From SZUA-430 sp964547645 (GTDB taxonomy: Bacteria > Pseudomonadota > Alphaproteobacteria > Micropepsales > Micropepsaceae): a stretch of DNA of 64,000 nt. The first letter of the stretch is position 1. Each line of letters opens with the position of its first letter. Below the pieces are notes generated by a model, which had not been told where the DNA came from, ran no database searches, and saw only the letters and a program-made list of their open reading frames with translations. This document shows, piece by piece, positions 1 to 11,110 of the stretch. A program made the translations under genes and the position numbers. The stretch lies in the NCBI GenBank assembly GCA_964547645.1, contig CAZJOM010000011.1:1-64000 (forward strand), in the 5' to 3' direction.

Positions 1-2080
1 TCGTCTGGTCGACGACGCGCATCGAGAGGCGCACCTTGCCGCGGTCGTCGAAGCCGAGCAGCTTCACGAACACCTTGTCGCCTTCCTTGACGACGTCGGT
101 GGTCTTGGCGACCTTCTTGCGGGCGAGTTGCGAGATGTGGACGAGGCCGTCACGCGCACCGAAGAAGTTCACGAACGCGCCGAAGTCCATGGTCTTGACG
201 ACCTTGCCTTCGTAGATCTCGCCGACTTCGGGCTCCGCCACGATCGACTTGATCCACTTGAGCGCGGCCCGGATTGACTCGCCGTTCGCCGACGCGACCT
301 TCACCACACCATCGTCTTGGATGTCGATCTTGGCGCCCGTCTTTTCGACGATCTCGCGGATCACCTTGCCGCCCGAACCGATCACTTCGCGGATCTTGTC
401 GGTCGGAATGTTGATCACCTCGATGCGCGGCGCATGTTCGCCGAGCTCGGCGCGAGCCCCCGTCAGAGCCTTCGCCATCTCGCCCAGAATGTGCAGGCGT
501 CCGTCCTTCGCCTGGGTCAGCGCCACGCGCATGATTTCTTCGGTGATGCCCGCGATCTTGATGTCCATCTGCAAGGATGTGACGCCTTGCGCCGAACCCG
601 CGACCTTAAAGTCCATGTCGCCGAGGTGATCTTCGTCACCCAGAATGTCCGACAGAACCGCAAAGCGGCTGCCTTCCTTGATCAGCCCCATCGCGATACC
701 CGCGCACGGACTTTTCAGCGGCACGCCCGCATCCATCATCGACAGCGACGAACCGCATACCGTCGCCATCGACGACGAACCGTTCGATTCCAAAATCTCC
801 GACACGATGCGGATCGTGTAGGGGAACTTGTCCTTCTCCGGCATCAAGGGATGGATCGCACGCCACGCAAGCTTGCCGTGGCCGATGTCGCGGCGCTTCG
901 GCGCGCCGACGCGCCCCGTCTCACCGACCGAGAAGGGCGGGAAGTTATAGTGCAGCATGAAGTGCTGTTTGTACGTGCCCTCAAGCGAGTCCACGTACTG
1001 CTCGTCCTCGCCGGTGCCGAGCGTGGTCACGACCAGCGCCTGTGTCTCACCACGCGTAAACAGCGCCGAACCGTGCGTGCGCGGCAGAACGCCAACCTCG
1101 CTCACGATCGGACGAACCGTCTTCGTGTCGCGGCCGTCGATACGCTTGCCGGTGTCGAGGATGTCGTTGCGAACGATCGACGCTTCCAGTTCCTTGAAGA
1201 GCCCGGAGACCAGAGTCGGATCAGCCTTGCCTTCGCCCGCGAACTCGGCAACCACGCGCTTCTTGACCTCGTCGATCTTGCCGTGGCGTGCCTGCTTGAT
1301 CCGCTCCCGGTAGGCCGCGCGCAGATCGGATTCGGCAAAGCCTTTGATCTTGGAGAGCAAGGCGTCGTTGTCTGGCACCACGTGATCGCGCGGCTCCTTC
1401 GCCGCCTTCTCGGCGAGGCGGATGATCGCCTGAATCACCGGCTGCATCGACCGGTGACCGAACATCACCGCGCCAAGCATCACGTCTTCCGAAAGCTCCT
1501 TCGCTTCCGATTCCACCATCATCACCGCGTCGTCGGTACCGGCCACAACCAAATCGAGGCTCGACTCCGGCATCTTGTCGATCGGTGTGTTCAGTACATA
1601 CTCGCCGTTGATATAGCCGACGCGCGCAGCGCCGATCGGCCCACGGAACGGCACGCCCGAGAGCGTCAGAGCGGCCGACGCGGCGACCATCGCGACGATA
1701 TCGGGATCGTTCTCAAGGTCATGGCTAAGCACGGTCGCAATGACCTGCGTCTCGCACCGGAAACCTTCAACAAAGAGCGGGCGAACCGGGCGATCGATGA
1801 GACGCGAAATCAGCGTCTCGCGCTCCGTCGGCCGGCCTTCGCGTTTGAAATAGCCGCCAGGAATGCGCCCAGCGGCGAATGTCTTTTCTTGGTAGTCGAC
1901 CGTTAAAGGAAGAAAATCGACGCCGGGTCGCGGGCTGTCAGCCGCCACGACCGTCGCGATCACCGTGGTTTCGCCGAGCGTCGCGAGCACCGCGCCGTCG
2001 GCTTGGCGCGCCATGCGCCCGGTCTCAAGCGTAAGCTTACGCCCGCCCCAATCGATGACCTCGCGTTGAATATCGAACAT
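1..2080 (-). CDS. pnp: Polyribonucleotide nucleotidyltransferase (PNPase), C-terminus cut by window edge
   Basis: PNPase is a 3'-5' phosphorolytic exoribonuclease of the RNA degradosome. The frame opens at an ATG at 2080 and stays open to base 1, about 693 codons. The family is about 700-715 residues, so only the end of the C-terminal S1 RNA-binding domain is missing. The N-terminus reads MFDIQREVIDWGGRKL and continues with the usual first RNase PH-like domain (GRMARQADGAVLATLGET). The second RNase PH core, the KH domain (around bases 250-430) and the start of S1 (around 1-230) follow. It lies downstream of rpsO on the same strand, the conserved rpsO-pnp pair. A 529-codon open frame on the plus strand over the same bases is a high-GC shadow. 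Confidence 0.95.
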   Translation of the reverse strand, partial: MFDIQREVIDWGGRKLTLETGRMARQADGAVLATLGETTVIATVVAADSPRPGVDFLPLTVDYQEKTFAAGRIPGGYFKREGRPTERETLISRLIDRPVRPLFVEGFRCETQVIATVLSHDLENDPDIVAMVAASAALTLSGVPFRGPIGAARVGYINGEYVLNTPIDKMPESSLDLVVAGTDDAVMMVESEAKELSEDVMLGAVMFGHRSMQPVIQAIIRLAEKAAKEPRDHVVPDNDALLSKIKGFAESDLRAAYRERIKQARHGKIDEVKKRVVAEFAGEGKADPTLVSGLFKELEASIVRNDILDTGKRIDGRDTKTVRPIVSEVGVLPRTHGSALFTRGETQALVVTTLGTGEDEQYVDSLEGTYKQHFMLHYNFPPFSVGETGRVGAPKRRDIGHGKLAWRAIHPLMPEKDKFPYTIRIVSEILESNGSSSMATVCGSSLSMMDAGVPLKSPCAGIAMGLIKEGSRFAVLSDILGDEDHLGDMDFKVAGSAQGVTSLQMDIKIAGITEEIMRVALTQAKDGRLHILGEMAKALTGARAELGEHAPRIEVINIPTDKIREVIGSGGKVIREIVEKTGAKIDIQDDGVVKVASANGESIRAALKWIKSIVAEPEVGEIYEGKVVKTMDFGAFVNFFGARDGLVHISQLARKKVAKTTDVVKEGDKVFVKLLGFDDRGKVRLSMRVVDQT

Positions 2081-2176
2081 ATATGTCAGTCCTTGCGTGT
2101 TTGCCCCCGCCGGATTGCGGAAGGCCATTCTCTGCTTCTTGCAGGAAAACTTGTTTCTGTGCGCACGAACGCTCGC

Positions 2177-2203
2177 GACCGCGTGCCTGCCTGGCGCGCG
2201 GTC
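2177..2203 (-). other. Hairpin in the rpsO-pnp intercistronic region
   Basis: Seven base pairs (2177-2183 with 2197-2203) are extended inwards by a further three (2185-2187 with 2193-2195) across one mismatch. There is no following T-run, so it does not look like a simple terminator. In E. coli the rpsO-pnp junction carries an RNase III-processed hairpin that controls pnp. A similar role here is inference from position only. A short palindrome, 2228-2242, sits just after the rpsO stop. Confidence 0.4.
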
Positions 2204-2247
2204 CCGCGGGTTCTATCGTGCGATGGGTGAGGCTGAGCCTCATGCCG

Positions 2248-2517
2248 TTAACGGCGCAGGCCCAGCTTGCTGATGATCGCGTCGTAACGCGTCTTGTCCT
2301 TGGCTTTGAGGTAGTCAAGCAACCGGCGGCGCGTCGACACCATCTTGAGCAAGCCGCGGCGCGAGTGATTGTCTTTCACATGCGCTTTGAAATGCTCGGT
2401 CAGGGTCGTGATGCGCTCCGAGAGCACGGCGATCTGCACTTCCGGCGAACCGGTGTCTCCGGGCTTCGTGGCGTTTTGCTTGACGATCTCGGACTTACGT
2501 TCTGCTGTTAGCGACAT
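2248..2517 (-). CDS. rpsO: 30S ribosomal protein S15
   Basis: The 89-residue product matches the family length exactly. It carries the S15 signatures GDTGSPEVQIAVL, LTEHFKAHVKDNHSRRGLL and the C-terminal YDAIISKLGLRR. S15 binds 16S rRNA early in assembly of the 30S platform. The ATG at 2517 has an AGAGGA Shine-Dalgarno about 8 nt upstream. The gene starts 11 nt after the truB stop and precedes pnp, so rbfA-truB-rpsO-pnp reads as one transcription unit. Confidence 0.97.
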   Translation of the reverse strand: MSLTAERKSEIVKQNATKPGDTGSPEVQIAVLSERITTLTEHFKAHVKDNHSRRGLLKMVSTRRRLLDYLKAKDKTRYDAIISKLGLRR

Positions 2518-2528
2518 CGGGGTATCCT

Positions 2529-3476
2529 CTAAGGTGAGAAGTTGAACACCCGCGAAGGCCTCAACTCGCCCCGTTCGAAGGTAGCGATCGCAACCGGATC
2601 GCCGCCACGACTGCGGCAGTAAACGGGGACGCCCATCGGAGCATCGCCGTCTGCAACAACAGCCTCTGCACGGAGAGAGACTCGGCCTCGCGCGAGAATC
2701 GCCTGTCCCAGCCTGAGGCTGGAGGCTTCCTGATCCGTCACGGCCAGCCCCGGGATGTCGTCCAGGGCGGTCGCAAGCGGCATGAGCAAGCGCTTGGCGG
2801 CGCCGTCTTTAGCAGATTCTTCCAGCATTTCCAGTGAAATCGCGCCCTTCAGGGCAAAGGGCCCGACTGCCAGCCGCGTCAGCGCCCGCACATGCCCCAA
2901 ACAGCCCAAAACCCGGCCCAGATCGCGCGCGAAGGCGCGGACATAGGTCCCTTTGCCGCACACCATCTCGAACACCGCATGGTCCGCATCCGGGGTCGCG
3001 GTCAGCTCAACACGATGAATATGGGCCAGCCGCGCCGTCAGCACGACCTCTTCCCCATCGCGCGCCAGATCGTAGGCGCGCTCGCCATCCACCTTCACCG
3101 CCGAAAACGCCGGCGGCGTCTGCATGATCTCACCTACGAAGGTTGGCAGCGCCCGTAGAATGCTCTCAACGGTCGGCCGCGCATCCGATGATTTCGCGAC
3201 GGGCCCCTCGGCATCGTCAGTTGTGGTCTCCGCCCCCCAACGCACCGTGAAACGATAGGTCTTTCGCGCCTCGACCAGATACGGAACCGTCTTCGTCGCC
3301 TCGCCGAACGCGAGCGGCAAGACGCCACTGGCGAGCGGATCAAGCGTCCCGGCATGCCCCGCCTTCTTCGCATTCAAGATACGTCGCGCGATCGCGAGTG
3401 CCTTCGTCGACGTCAAGCCAAGGGGCTTATCGAGGACGAGCCATCCATGCACGGCATCGCCCTTACTCCTCGCCAT
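2529..3476 (-). CDS. truB: tRNA pseudouridine(55) synthase TruB
   Basis: TruB converts U55 of the T-psi-C loop of tRNA to pseudouridine. The N-terminus has HGWLVLDKPLGLTS and the catalytic motif HAGTLDPLASGVLPLA, whose Asp is the nucleophile. KTYRFTVRWG and GTYVRAFARDLG follow, all typical of TruB. I placed the start at the ATG at 3476. An in-frame GTG at 3485 is possible and adds three residues. The 5' end overlaps the rbfA 3' end (stop at 3463), the classical rbfA-truB coupling. The C-terminal 60 residues resemble the PUA-like extension of alphaproteobacterial TruB. Confidence 0.94.
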   Translation of the reverse strand: MARSKGDAVHGWLVLDKPLGLTSTKALAIARRILNAKKAGHAGTLDPLASGVLPLAFGEATKTVPYLVEARKTYRFTVRWGAETTTDDAEGPVAKSSDARPTVESILRALPTFVGEIMQTPPAFSAVKVDGERAYDLARDGEEVVLTARLAHIHRVELTATPDADHAVFEMVCGKGTYVRAFARDLGRVLGCLGHVRALTRLAVGPFALKGAISLEMLEESAKDGAAKRLLMPLATALDDIPGLAVTDQEASSLRLGQAILARGRVSLRAEAVVADGDAPMGVPVYCRSRGGDPVAIATFERGELRPSRVFNFSP

Positions 3477-3879
3477 CGGCCTCACGCGCTTTCAGGTCGC
3501 GCGCGACCTTTTCCGACCGGAGTAGTTCTTCGATGTGATGCGCCTCGTCGAACGACTTGTCCTCGACGAAGTTCAGCGTCGGCGCATAACGCAATTGCAA
3601 CGCATGCCCGACCTGCGAACGCAGATAGGGCGCCGACCGGTTCAACCCTTTGAGCACATCGCCGACATGTGCCCCCGCGAGCGGCATCGCAAACACAGTC
3701 GCGTTCTTCAAATCCGGACTGATCCGAACTTCCGAAACGGTGACCGAAATCCCCGCCACCAACGGATCGCGCAACTCGCCGCGCATCAACAGCCCTGCGA
3801 GCGCGTGGCGAATTTCCTCCGCCACACGCAGCTGCCGCTGGCTCGGACCCTTTTCGGAATGTGGTGCGCGTCTGCTCAT
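3463..3879 (-). CDS. rbfA: Ribosome-binding factor A
   Basis: RbfA is a KH-like cold-shock protein that binds the 5' region of 16S rRNA during 30S maturation. The 138-residue product contains SQRQLRVAEEIRHALAGLL, ISVTVSEVRISPDLKNATVF and LRYAPTLNFVEDKSFDEA, the three family blocks. The ATG at 3879 (MSRRAPHSEKG) was preferred over a longer upstream frame because conservation begins there. It normally follows infB directly. Here it follows a TPR-sulfotransferase gene by only 13 nt, while infB lies more than 4 kb away. Confidence 0.95.
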   Translation of the reverse strand: MSRRAPHSEKGPSQRQLRVAEEIRHALAGLLMRGELRDPLVAGISVTVSEVRISPDLKNATVFAMPLAGAHVGDVLKGLNRSAPYLRSQVGHALQLRYAPTLNFVEDKSFDEAHHIEELLRSEKVARDLKAREADGEE

Positions 3880-3892
3880 GAGATGCGGGCTT

Positions 3893-5536
3893 CTAAAGGC
3901 CTTTACCCGCCGATCCAAGCCCTTCACTGGCTTCGTAGCCAAACGCCGCAACCCAGGGCTCCAGCACCGGCAGTACCGGCTCCATGAATCGCCTGTAATT
4001 CCGCCACTTCCCCTGCGCCGATGTATAGAGTGGCTGCACGACCTGCGTGGCGCTTGGCGTTCCGATCGCCCGCCGCTTCGCCGTCTCGGCATAGTTGCGA
4101 ACGGCGTCGTCCCAGCCAAGCTCAAGAAAGTCGAGCAACCCGCGCACAGCCCCATCGAAGTCCGCAATGACTGCCTCGTATTTGACCTCATGTACGCAAA
4201 GCGGAAACGCCGACCGGCAAGCGCCAACCAATCCCATGACAGCGTCGTAGTATGCCGCCGCGGTATCGAGACGAAGCAATTGATACATAGCGGCGTTCAT
4301 GCCGAATCGTTGCTGAAAACAGCTGAGCACGGCATCGCGTGGATCGCGCAACGCGAGCACGATCTTCGCCGTTGGGAACAGGCGGTAGATTAACGGCAGC
4401 AACACGGCGTTCAGCGGCAGCTTGTCGACGAACACGCGCCTGCGCACGGAACCCAAGAGTCCCTCTTGCACCCGCTGCCAGTAGAGCGCTCGAAACCGTT
4501 CGACCTCCGCATCCGACATGTGGGCAAGAAGCGAGATATCCTGGCCTTCGCCGAGAATGGCGGTCGCGACGTCGATCAGCGTATCGCGCTCTTCAAGCGT
4601 GGTGATCTCGGGATGAGACGCCAGTATCTGATCCAGCAATGTGGTCCCTGACCGCGGGAAGCCGATGAGAAAGACGGGCACCTCTTGTGCCGTGGGCGCC
4701 GCGCGCCACGTGGCGAGCTGAACGCCATCGACAAAGCGACGCACAAGCACGACGGATTGCGGTGTCAGATATCCGCTGGGAAATGCCGCCGCGTACTGTT
4801 CGTGCTGCGCACGATTTGCCCTCGAGAAGGCTGCAAAGGCCTCGTCGAAACGACCAAGCTTGTCATAAGCCTCCCCAAGATTGCCTTCGGCGACGACACG
4901 ATTCGTGACCGACACCGATGGCTCCCGCACCAATCTCTCGAGTTCGCTTGATGCGGCCGCAGGCTCGCCACGTCGCAACTTCACCTTTGCGCTCGTCAGT
5001 TGTGCCGACACGATTCCGGGCGCGATGCTCAGCGCCCGCGACGCCAACCGCGCCGCATCGTCGAGCCGGTGCTCTTCCTCTGCAATCCGCGCCAACCCTG
5101 CGACGGCGTCGGCGTAGGCAGGTTGGGCCAACACCGCGCGTTCGTAAGCCCGCCGAGCCCCTTCACGATCGCCGAGGTCGAGCAGCACGTTTCCCAGATT
5201 ATTGTGCGCGATCGCAAACCGCTTATCGATCCTGAGCGCCTCTTCAAGCGCCACCTGCGCCTCGCTCAATCGCCCGACCGACCGATACGCAGCCCCGAGA
5301 TTGGTCAAGACGTGTATGTGTGCCGGCATGAGTTGCCGCGCCCGCTCGTAGAACGGAATCGCCCCGCCGGGGTCGCCATTCTCGGCGTACACAACGCCAA
5401 TCAACATCAATGCATTGGCTTCCTCGCCGAAGCGCCCGATCACTTGGTTACAGATATCGATCACTTCGCCGAACGCGCGCCGTTGCATGGCCGCCGACGC
5501 TCGTTGCAACATCTGCGCGAGAAGGGTCTGGTTCAT
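3893..5536 (-). CDS. TPR-repeat sulfotransferase family protein
   Basis: A 547-residue protein. Residues 1 to about 250 are tandem tetratricopeptide repeats (for example NLGAAYRSVGRLSEAQVALE and NNLGNVLLDLGDREGARRAY). From about 285 a sulfotransferase domain begins. The PAPS 5'-phosphosulfate loop FLIGFPRSGTTLLDQ is near 289-303, and the 3'-phosphate-binding element ALRDPRDAVLSCF follows later. The TPR-plus-sulfotransferase architecture occurs in many alphaproteobacteria, where the acceptor is generally unknown. There is no signal peptide, so it is probably cytoplasmic. It sits between the citrate synthase-like gene and rbfA on the same strand, inside what is normally the infB-rbfA junction. 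The substrate cannot be read from sequence. Confidence 0.85.
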   Translation of the reverse strand: MNQTLLAQMLQRASAAMQRRAFGEVIDICNQVIGRFGEEANALMLIGVVYAENGDPGGAIPFYERARQLMPAHIHVLTNLGAAYRSVGRLSEAQVALEEALRIDKRFAIAHNNLGNVLLDLGDREGARRAYERAVLAQPAYADAVAGLARIAEEEHRLDDAARLASRALSIAPGIVSAQLTSAKVKLRRGEPAAASSELERLVREPSVSVTNRVVAEGNLGEAYDKLGRFDEAFAAFSRANRAQHEQYAAAFPSGYLTPQSVVLVRRFVDGVQLATWRAAPTAQEVPVFLIGFPRSGTTLLDQILASHPEITTLEERDTLIDVATAILGEGQDISLLAHMSDAEVERFRALYWQRVQEGLLGSVRRRVFVDKLPLNAVLLPLIYRLFPTAKIVLALRDPRDAVLSCFQQRFGMNAAMYQLLRLDTAAAYYDAVMGLVGACRSAFPLCVHEVKYEAVIADFDGAVRGLLDFLELGWDDAVRNYAETAKRRAIGTPSATQVVQPLYTSAQGKWRNYRRFMEPVLPVLEPWVAAFGYEASEGLGSAGKGL

Positions 5537-5573
5537 CGCCGCAAACTGCTTGAAGGTCTTCCCGGAGGCAAGC

Positions 5574-6791
5574 TTACCCCGCCACGAACTCCGCCCGGGG
5601 CCGGATCAAAGTGCCGCTCGAACGCTGTTCGAACACGTGCGCTAACCATCCGACTGACCGCCCGATCGCAAAAAGGGCCAACGCTGCGCCCGCCGGCAAT
5701 TCGAAACTTCGCTCAAGCGCGACCAGGGCAAAGTCGACGTTTGGCTCGACGCCACCCATCGCCCGTCCCGCCGCGAGCGTCGCCGCCGCCACCGGGTCGA
5801 GCTTGATCTGCTCTAAGAGTTCCGCCGCCCGCGGATCGCCATCTCGATAGAGGAAATGCCCGAACCCCGGCAGCAGTTCCCCATGTTGAAGTCGCGTCGC
5901 AACCGCTTCGCCAGCCTCCGCTGGCAAACTGATCCCGTTCAAGAACGTGCGCGTCCGCTCCGTCGCGGCGCCATGCAACGGCCCGCTCAGCGCCGCGATA
6001 CCCGCCAGAACGCAATGCGTATGCCGCGCACCCGTCGACGCAACCACGCGCACCGCAAACGTCGACGCGTTCAACTCGTGATCCGCGAGCAAGACCAGCG
6101 CGCGCCGGATCGCCTCCGCAGCTTTCGGCTTACGCCAAGCCTGCGCGATCGAGCGATGAATCGGACTCATGACAGGCGCACTCACCGGCCCCACCGCCGC
6201 CGTTATCGCCAACACCAGACGCGCCGCCGCGCCAAACGCATGCGCCCCCGCTCTTCCGGAACTGGGCGCCTCGTGCGCGGTTAGGAGCGGCAGCAACGCA
6301 CTGGCGCGATCGGTCGCCCGCGGCGGCGCGTAACGCGTCGCGATCTCGCTCCAGCCCGCAACCCCCGCCGGATCGAAAGATATCCCGGCAAACGGATCGG
6401 CATCTCCCGTCTCCCACAACAAGCGTGCCGTTTCCTCCAACGTCGCCTTCCGCGAAAACGCGATCGCATCCTCCGAACGATAGAGCAGCCGATCATCCTC
6501 AAAATGAGTGAGCCGCGTCTTCAGCACCGGCAAACCGAAGTCGAGTGCCGTTGCCGCTGCCGCCCGCGGCCGTCGCATCCGCGCTTTGCGCGCAACCAAC
6601 GCCTGCACGTCGCCCGCCACATAGAGGCTCGCTTTCGCAATAGAGGGATGCGCCGTAGAACGCACCAGGCCGCGGCTGACATAGGCGTAAAGCGTGTTGC
6701 GACTGACGCCGAGCGCCTTGGTCGCAGCAGCCGCATCGATCAAGGCGTCCGCGCGCTTCGGAATGGGCCGTTTGCCTGAGTTCTGGTTCAT
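5574..6791 (-). CDS. Citrate synthase family protein with N-terminal helix-turn-helix
   Basis: A 405-residue protein. Residues about 15-55 (AAATKALGVSRNTLYAYVSR) form a MerR/excisionase-like helix-turn-helix. The rest is a type II citrate synthase fold with HELNASTFAVRVVAST, GPLHGAATERT, GFGHFLYRDGDPR and NVDFALVALE. The two catalytic His and the Asp are therefore kept. The fusion suggests an enzyme-like sensor or a DNA-binding condensing enzyme; this is inference. It is divergent from a normal citrate synthase gene at 6872. I chose the ATG at 6791. An upstream ATG at 6833 would add 14 residues encoded in the AT-rich, promoter-like segment and has a weak GGA 7 nt upstream, so the start is uncertain. 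Confidence 0.87.
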   Translation of the reverse strand: MNQNSGKRPIPKRADALIDAAAATKALGVSRNTLYAYVSRGLVRSTAHPSIAKASLYVAGDVQALVARKARMRRPRAAAATALDFGLPVLKTRLTHFEDDRLLYRSEDAIAFSRKATLEETARLLWETGDADPFAGISFDPAGVAGWSEIATRYAPPRATDRASALLPLLTAHEAPSSGRAGAHAFGAAARLVLAITAAVGPVSAPVMSPIHRSIAQAWRKPKAAEAIRRALVLLADHELNASTFAVRVVASTGARHTHCVLAGIAALSGPLHGAATERTRTFLNGISLPAEAGEAVATRLQHGELLPGFGHFLYRDGDPRAAELLEQIKLDPVAAATLAAGRAMGGVEPNVDFALVALERSFELPAGAALALFAIGRSVGWLAHVFEQRSSGTLIRPRAEFVAG

Positions 6792-6871
6792 ATTGATATA
6801 TTGATTCAAGATTGACGATATGAGAGCCAGCATCCACTTTTCCAGACAGATTGCAAGTGAGGAGAAGTTGG
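6792..6871. promoter_or_regulatory. Divergent promoter/operator region between two citrate synthase genes
   Basis: An 80-bp spacer that is AT-rich near the left gene. The hexamer ATTGAT occurs at 6792-6797 and 6800-6805, and ATTGAC at 6811-6816: three direct near-copies spaced 8 and 11 bp. The right gene has a strong Shine-Dalgarno (GAGGAGAAG, 6859-6867). The repeated hexamer could be the binding site of the helix-turn-helix citrate synthase next door; this is inference. No confident -35/-10 pair was assigned. Confidence 0.45.
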
Positions 6872-8094
6872 ATGCGTCCCGGACTCGACAATGTCATCGC
6901 CGCCGAAACCGTCTTGAGCCATGTGGACGGCGAAGCCGGCCGGTTGATCATCCGTGGCCACGATCTCGAGGATTTGGCCGGTCGCACCTCGTTCGAAGAC
7001 GCAACGGCTCTGCTCTGGGAAGGCTTCGCGCCGACTGCAAATTTGCGCGAGGCGCTTGGCCGCGCGCGCGTTCGCGCCTTCGACCGCTTCAAACCGCTCG
7101 CCGATCAGGCTGCGGCGCTAACCGCCGTCGAAGCGATGCGGTTGCTGCTCGCCGCCGTCGCCGACGCCGACCGCAACGATGAACCCGTCGACGTGCTCGC
7201 CGCCTCGGGCGTCGCCGCAGCGATGGCCGCACGCCTCACCGCCGGACACACGCTGCTCGCCCCCGATCCCAAACTCTCGCACGCCGCCGACATCCTACGC
7301 ATGCTGCGTGGCGCTGAGGGCGACAACGACGAGGTTCAGGCCTTCGAAACCTACCTTGTGACCGTGATCGATCACGGTTTGAACGCCTCGACGTTCGCCG
7401 CCCGCGTCGTCGCCTCAACTGCAGCAGGCCTGCCGTCAGCAACGGTCGGCGCACTATGCGCGCTGAAGGGCCCGCTGCACGGCGGCGCTCCTGGTCCCGT
7501 ACTCGATATGCTCGACGCCATCGCCACACCCGCAAACGCTGATGCTTGGATTGCCGACGCACTGAGGCGCGGCGAACGTCTGATGGGCTTCGGCCACCGC
7601 GTCTATCGCGTACGCGACCCGCGCGCGAGCGTGTTGAAGGCCGCGGTCGCCAAGCTGAAAGGCCGCGCCAACCGCATCATGTTCGCTGAGGCGGTCGAAG
7701 CTGCAGCGCTGCGCGCCCTAAAGGACTTCAAAAGCGAACGCCGCCTCGATACGAACGTCGAGTTCTACACCGCGCTGTTGCTGGAGGCGCTTGCCATCCC
7801 TCGCGAAGCCTTCACCCCGGTCTTCGCGCTCGCCCGCACCGCCGGCTGGATCGCCCACATCCGCGAACAAGAACACGGCGGCCGCCTCATCCGCCCGCAA
7901 TCGCGCTANNNNNNNNNNNNNNNNNNNNNNNNNNNNNNNNNNNNNNNNNNNNNNNNNNNNNNNNNNNNNNNNNNNNNNNNNNNNNNNNNNNNNNNNNNNN
8001 NNNNNNNNCCCACATCCGCGAACAAGAACACGGCGGCCGCCTCATCCGCCCGCAATCGCGCTATGTCGGACCATGGCCGGTGAGGGCGGCTTGA
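6872..8094 (+). CDS. Citrate synthase / methylcitrate synthase (interrupted by an assembly gap)
   Basis: Condenses acetyl-CoA (or propionyl-CoA) with oxaloacetate. The ATG at 6872 follows GAGGAGAAG by 4 nt. Motifs: NASTFAARVVAST, GPLHGGAPGPVLDML, GFGHRVYRVRDPRASVL and NVEFYTALLLEAL. The usual catalytic Asp of NVDF is Glu here. A run of 100 N (7909-8008) lies near the 3' end and the 55 bases before it recur exactly after it. Removing the gap plus one copy (155 bases) gives 1068 bases: an intact 355-residue protein ending RYVGPWPVRAA, with TGA at 8092-8094. Read literally across the N run the frame is shifted. The gene is therefore probably intact. Whether it prefers propionyl- or acetyl-CoA cannot be told. 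Confidence 0.88.
7854..8063. repeat. 55-bp identical flanks of a scaffold gap
   Basis: Bases 7854-7908 are identical to 8009-8063, and the only thing between them is the N run. An exact 55-base overlap is what neighbouring contigs of a de Bruijn graph assembly with k = 55 share. The duplicate is therefore most likely the same genomic segment written twice. Confidence 0.9.
7909..8008. other. Assembly gap (100 N)
   Basis: Exactly 100 ambiguous bases, the conventional length for a gap of unknown size. It falls inside the C-terminal coding part of the citrate synthase gene. The true gap size appears to be minus 55. Confidence 0.98.
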
Positions 8095-8103
8095 GCGCCA
8101 CTT

Positions 8104-8236
8104 CGAGACAGCCTCACACAAAGTCACGAAGATTCGAAGCTTTCACAAAGCAAAAAGAAAGGGCGCGCAACGCGCGCCCAATCTCGGACCTTCGTGTGAA
8201 CTTCAAAACGTAGTGGCTTTGTGTGAGGCTGACTCG
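8104..8236. repeat. Long inverted repeat enclosing the infB terminator
   Basis: The arms 8109-8123 and 8217-8231 are perfect 15-bp inverted copies (CAGCCTCACACAAAG). With two mismatches they extend to 24 bp (8104-8127 with 8213-8236). A second, GC-rich hairpin sits between them at 8161-8179. The whole makes a cruciform-capable element of about 133 bp between the convergent 3' ends of the citrate synthase gene and infB. It could be a nested terminator, a small palindromic interspersed element or a mobile remnant. Confidence 0.7.
8151..8179 (-). terminator. Rho-independent terminator of the rimP-infB operon
   Basis: On the minus strand an 8-bp GC stem (GGGCGCGC / GCGCGCCC, 3-nt loop) is followed directly by TTTCTTTTTG. 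It lies 78 nt after the infB stop. Its presence means rbfA-truB-rpsO-pnp further downstream need their own promoter or depend on the inserted genes. Confidence 0.8.
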
Positions 8237-8256
8237 CAACCACACAAGACAGCAAG

Positions 8257-11025
<2,769 letters not shown>

Positions 11026-11110
11026 GCGTGCCCTTCGATCCTTCTGAAACTCAAATCACTCAGATTCAAAACCAACACTGATGCGAACAAACGCCGATGC
11101 CTCGCGGTCA

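Noticed and set aside
317..1906. 529-codon open frame on the plus strand
   Set aside because: Antisense to pnp, Arg/His-rich, no motif; a common shadow in high-GC DNA where the third codon position is GC-biased.
6872..8094. True frameshift or disruption of the citrate synthase gene
   Set aside because: The apparent disruption is only the N run and a duplicated 55-bp contig end; collapsed, the frame is whole.
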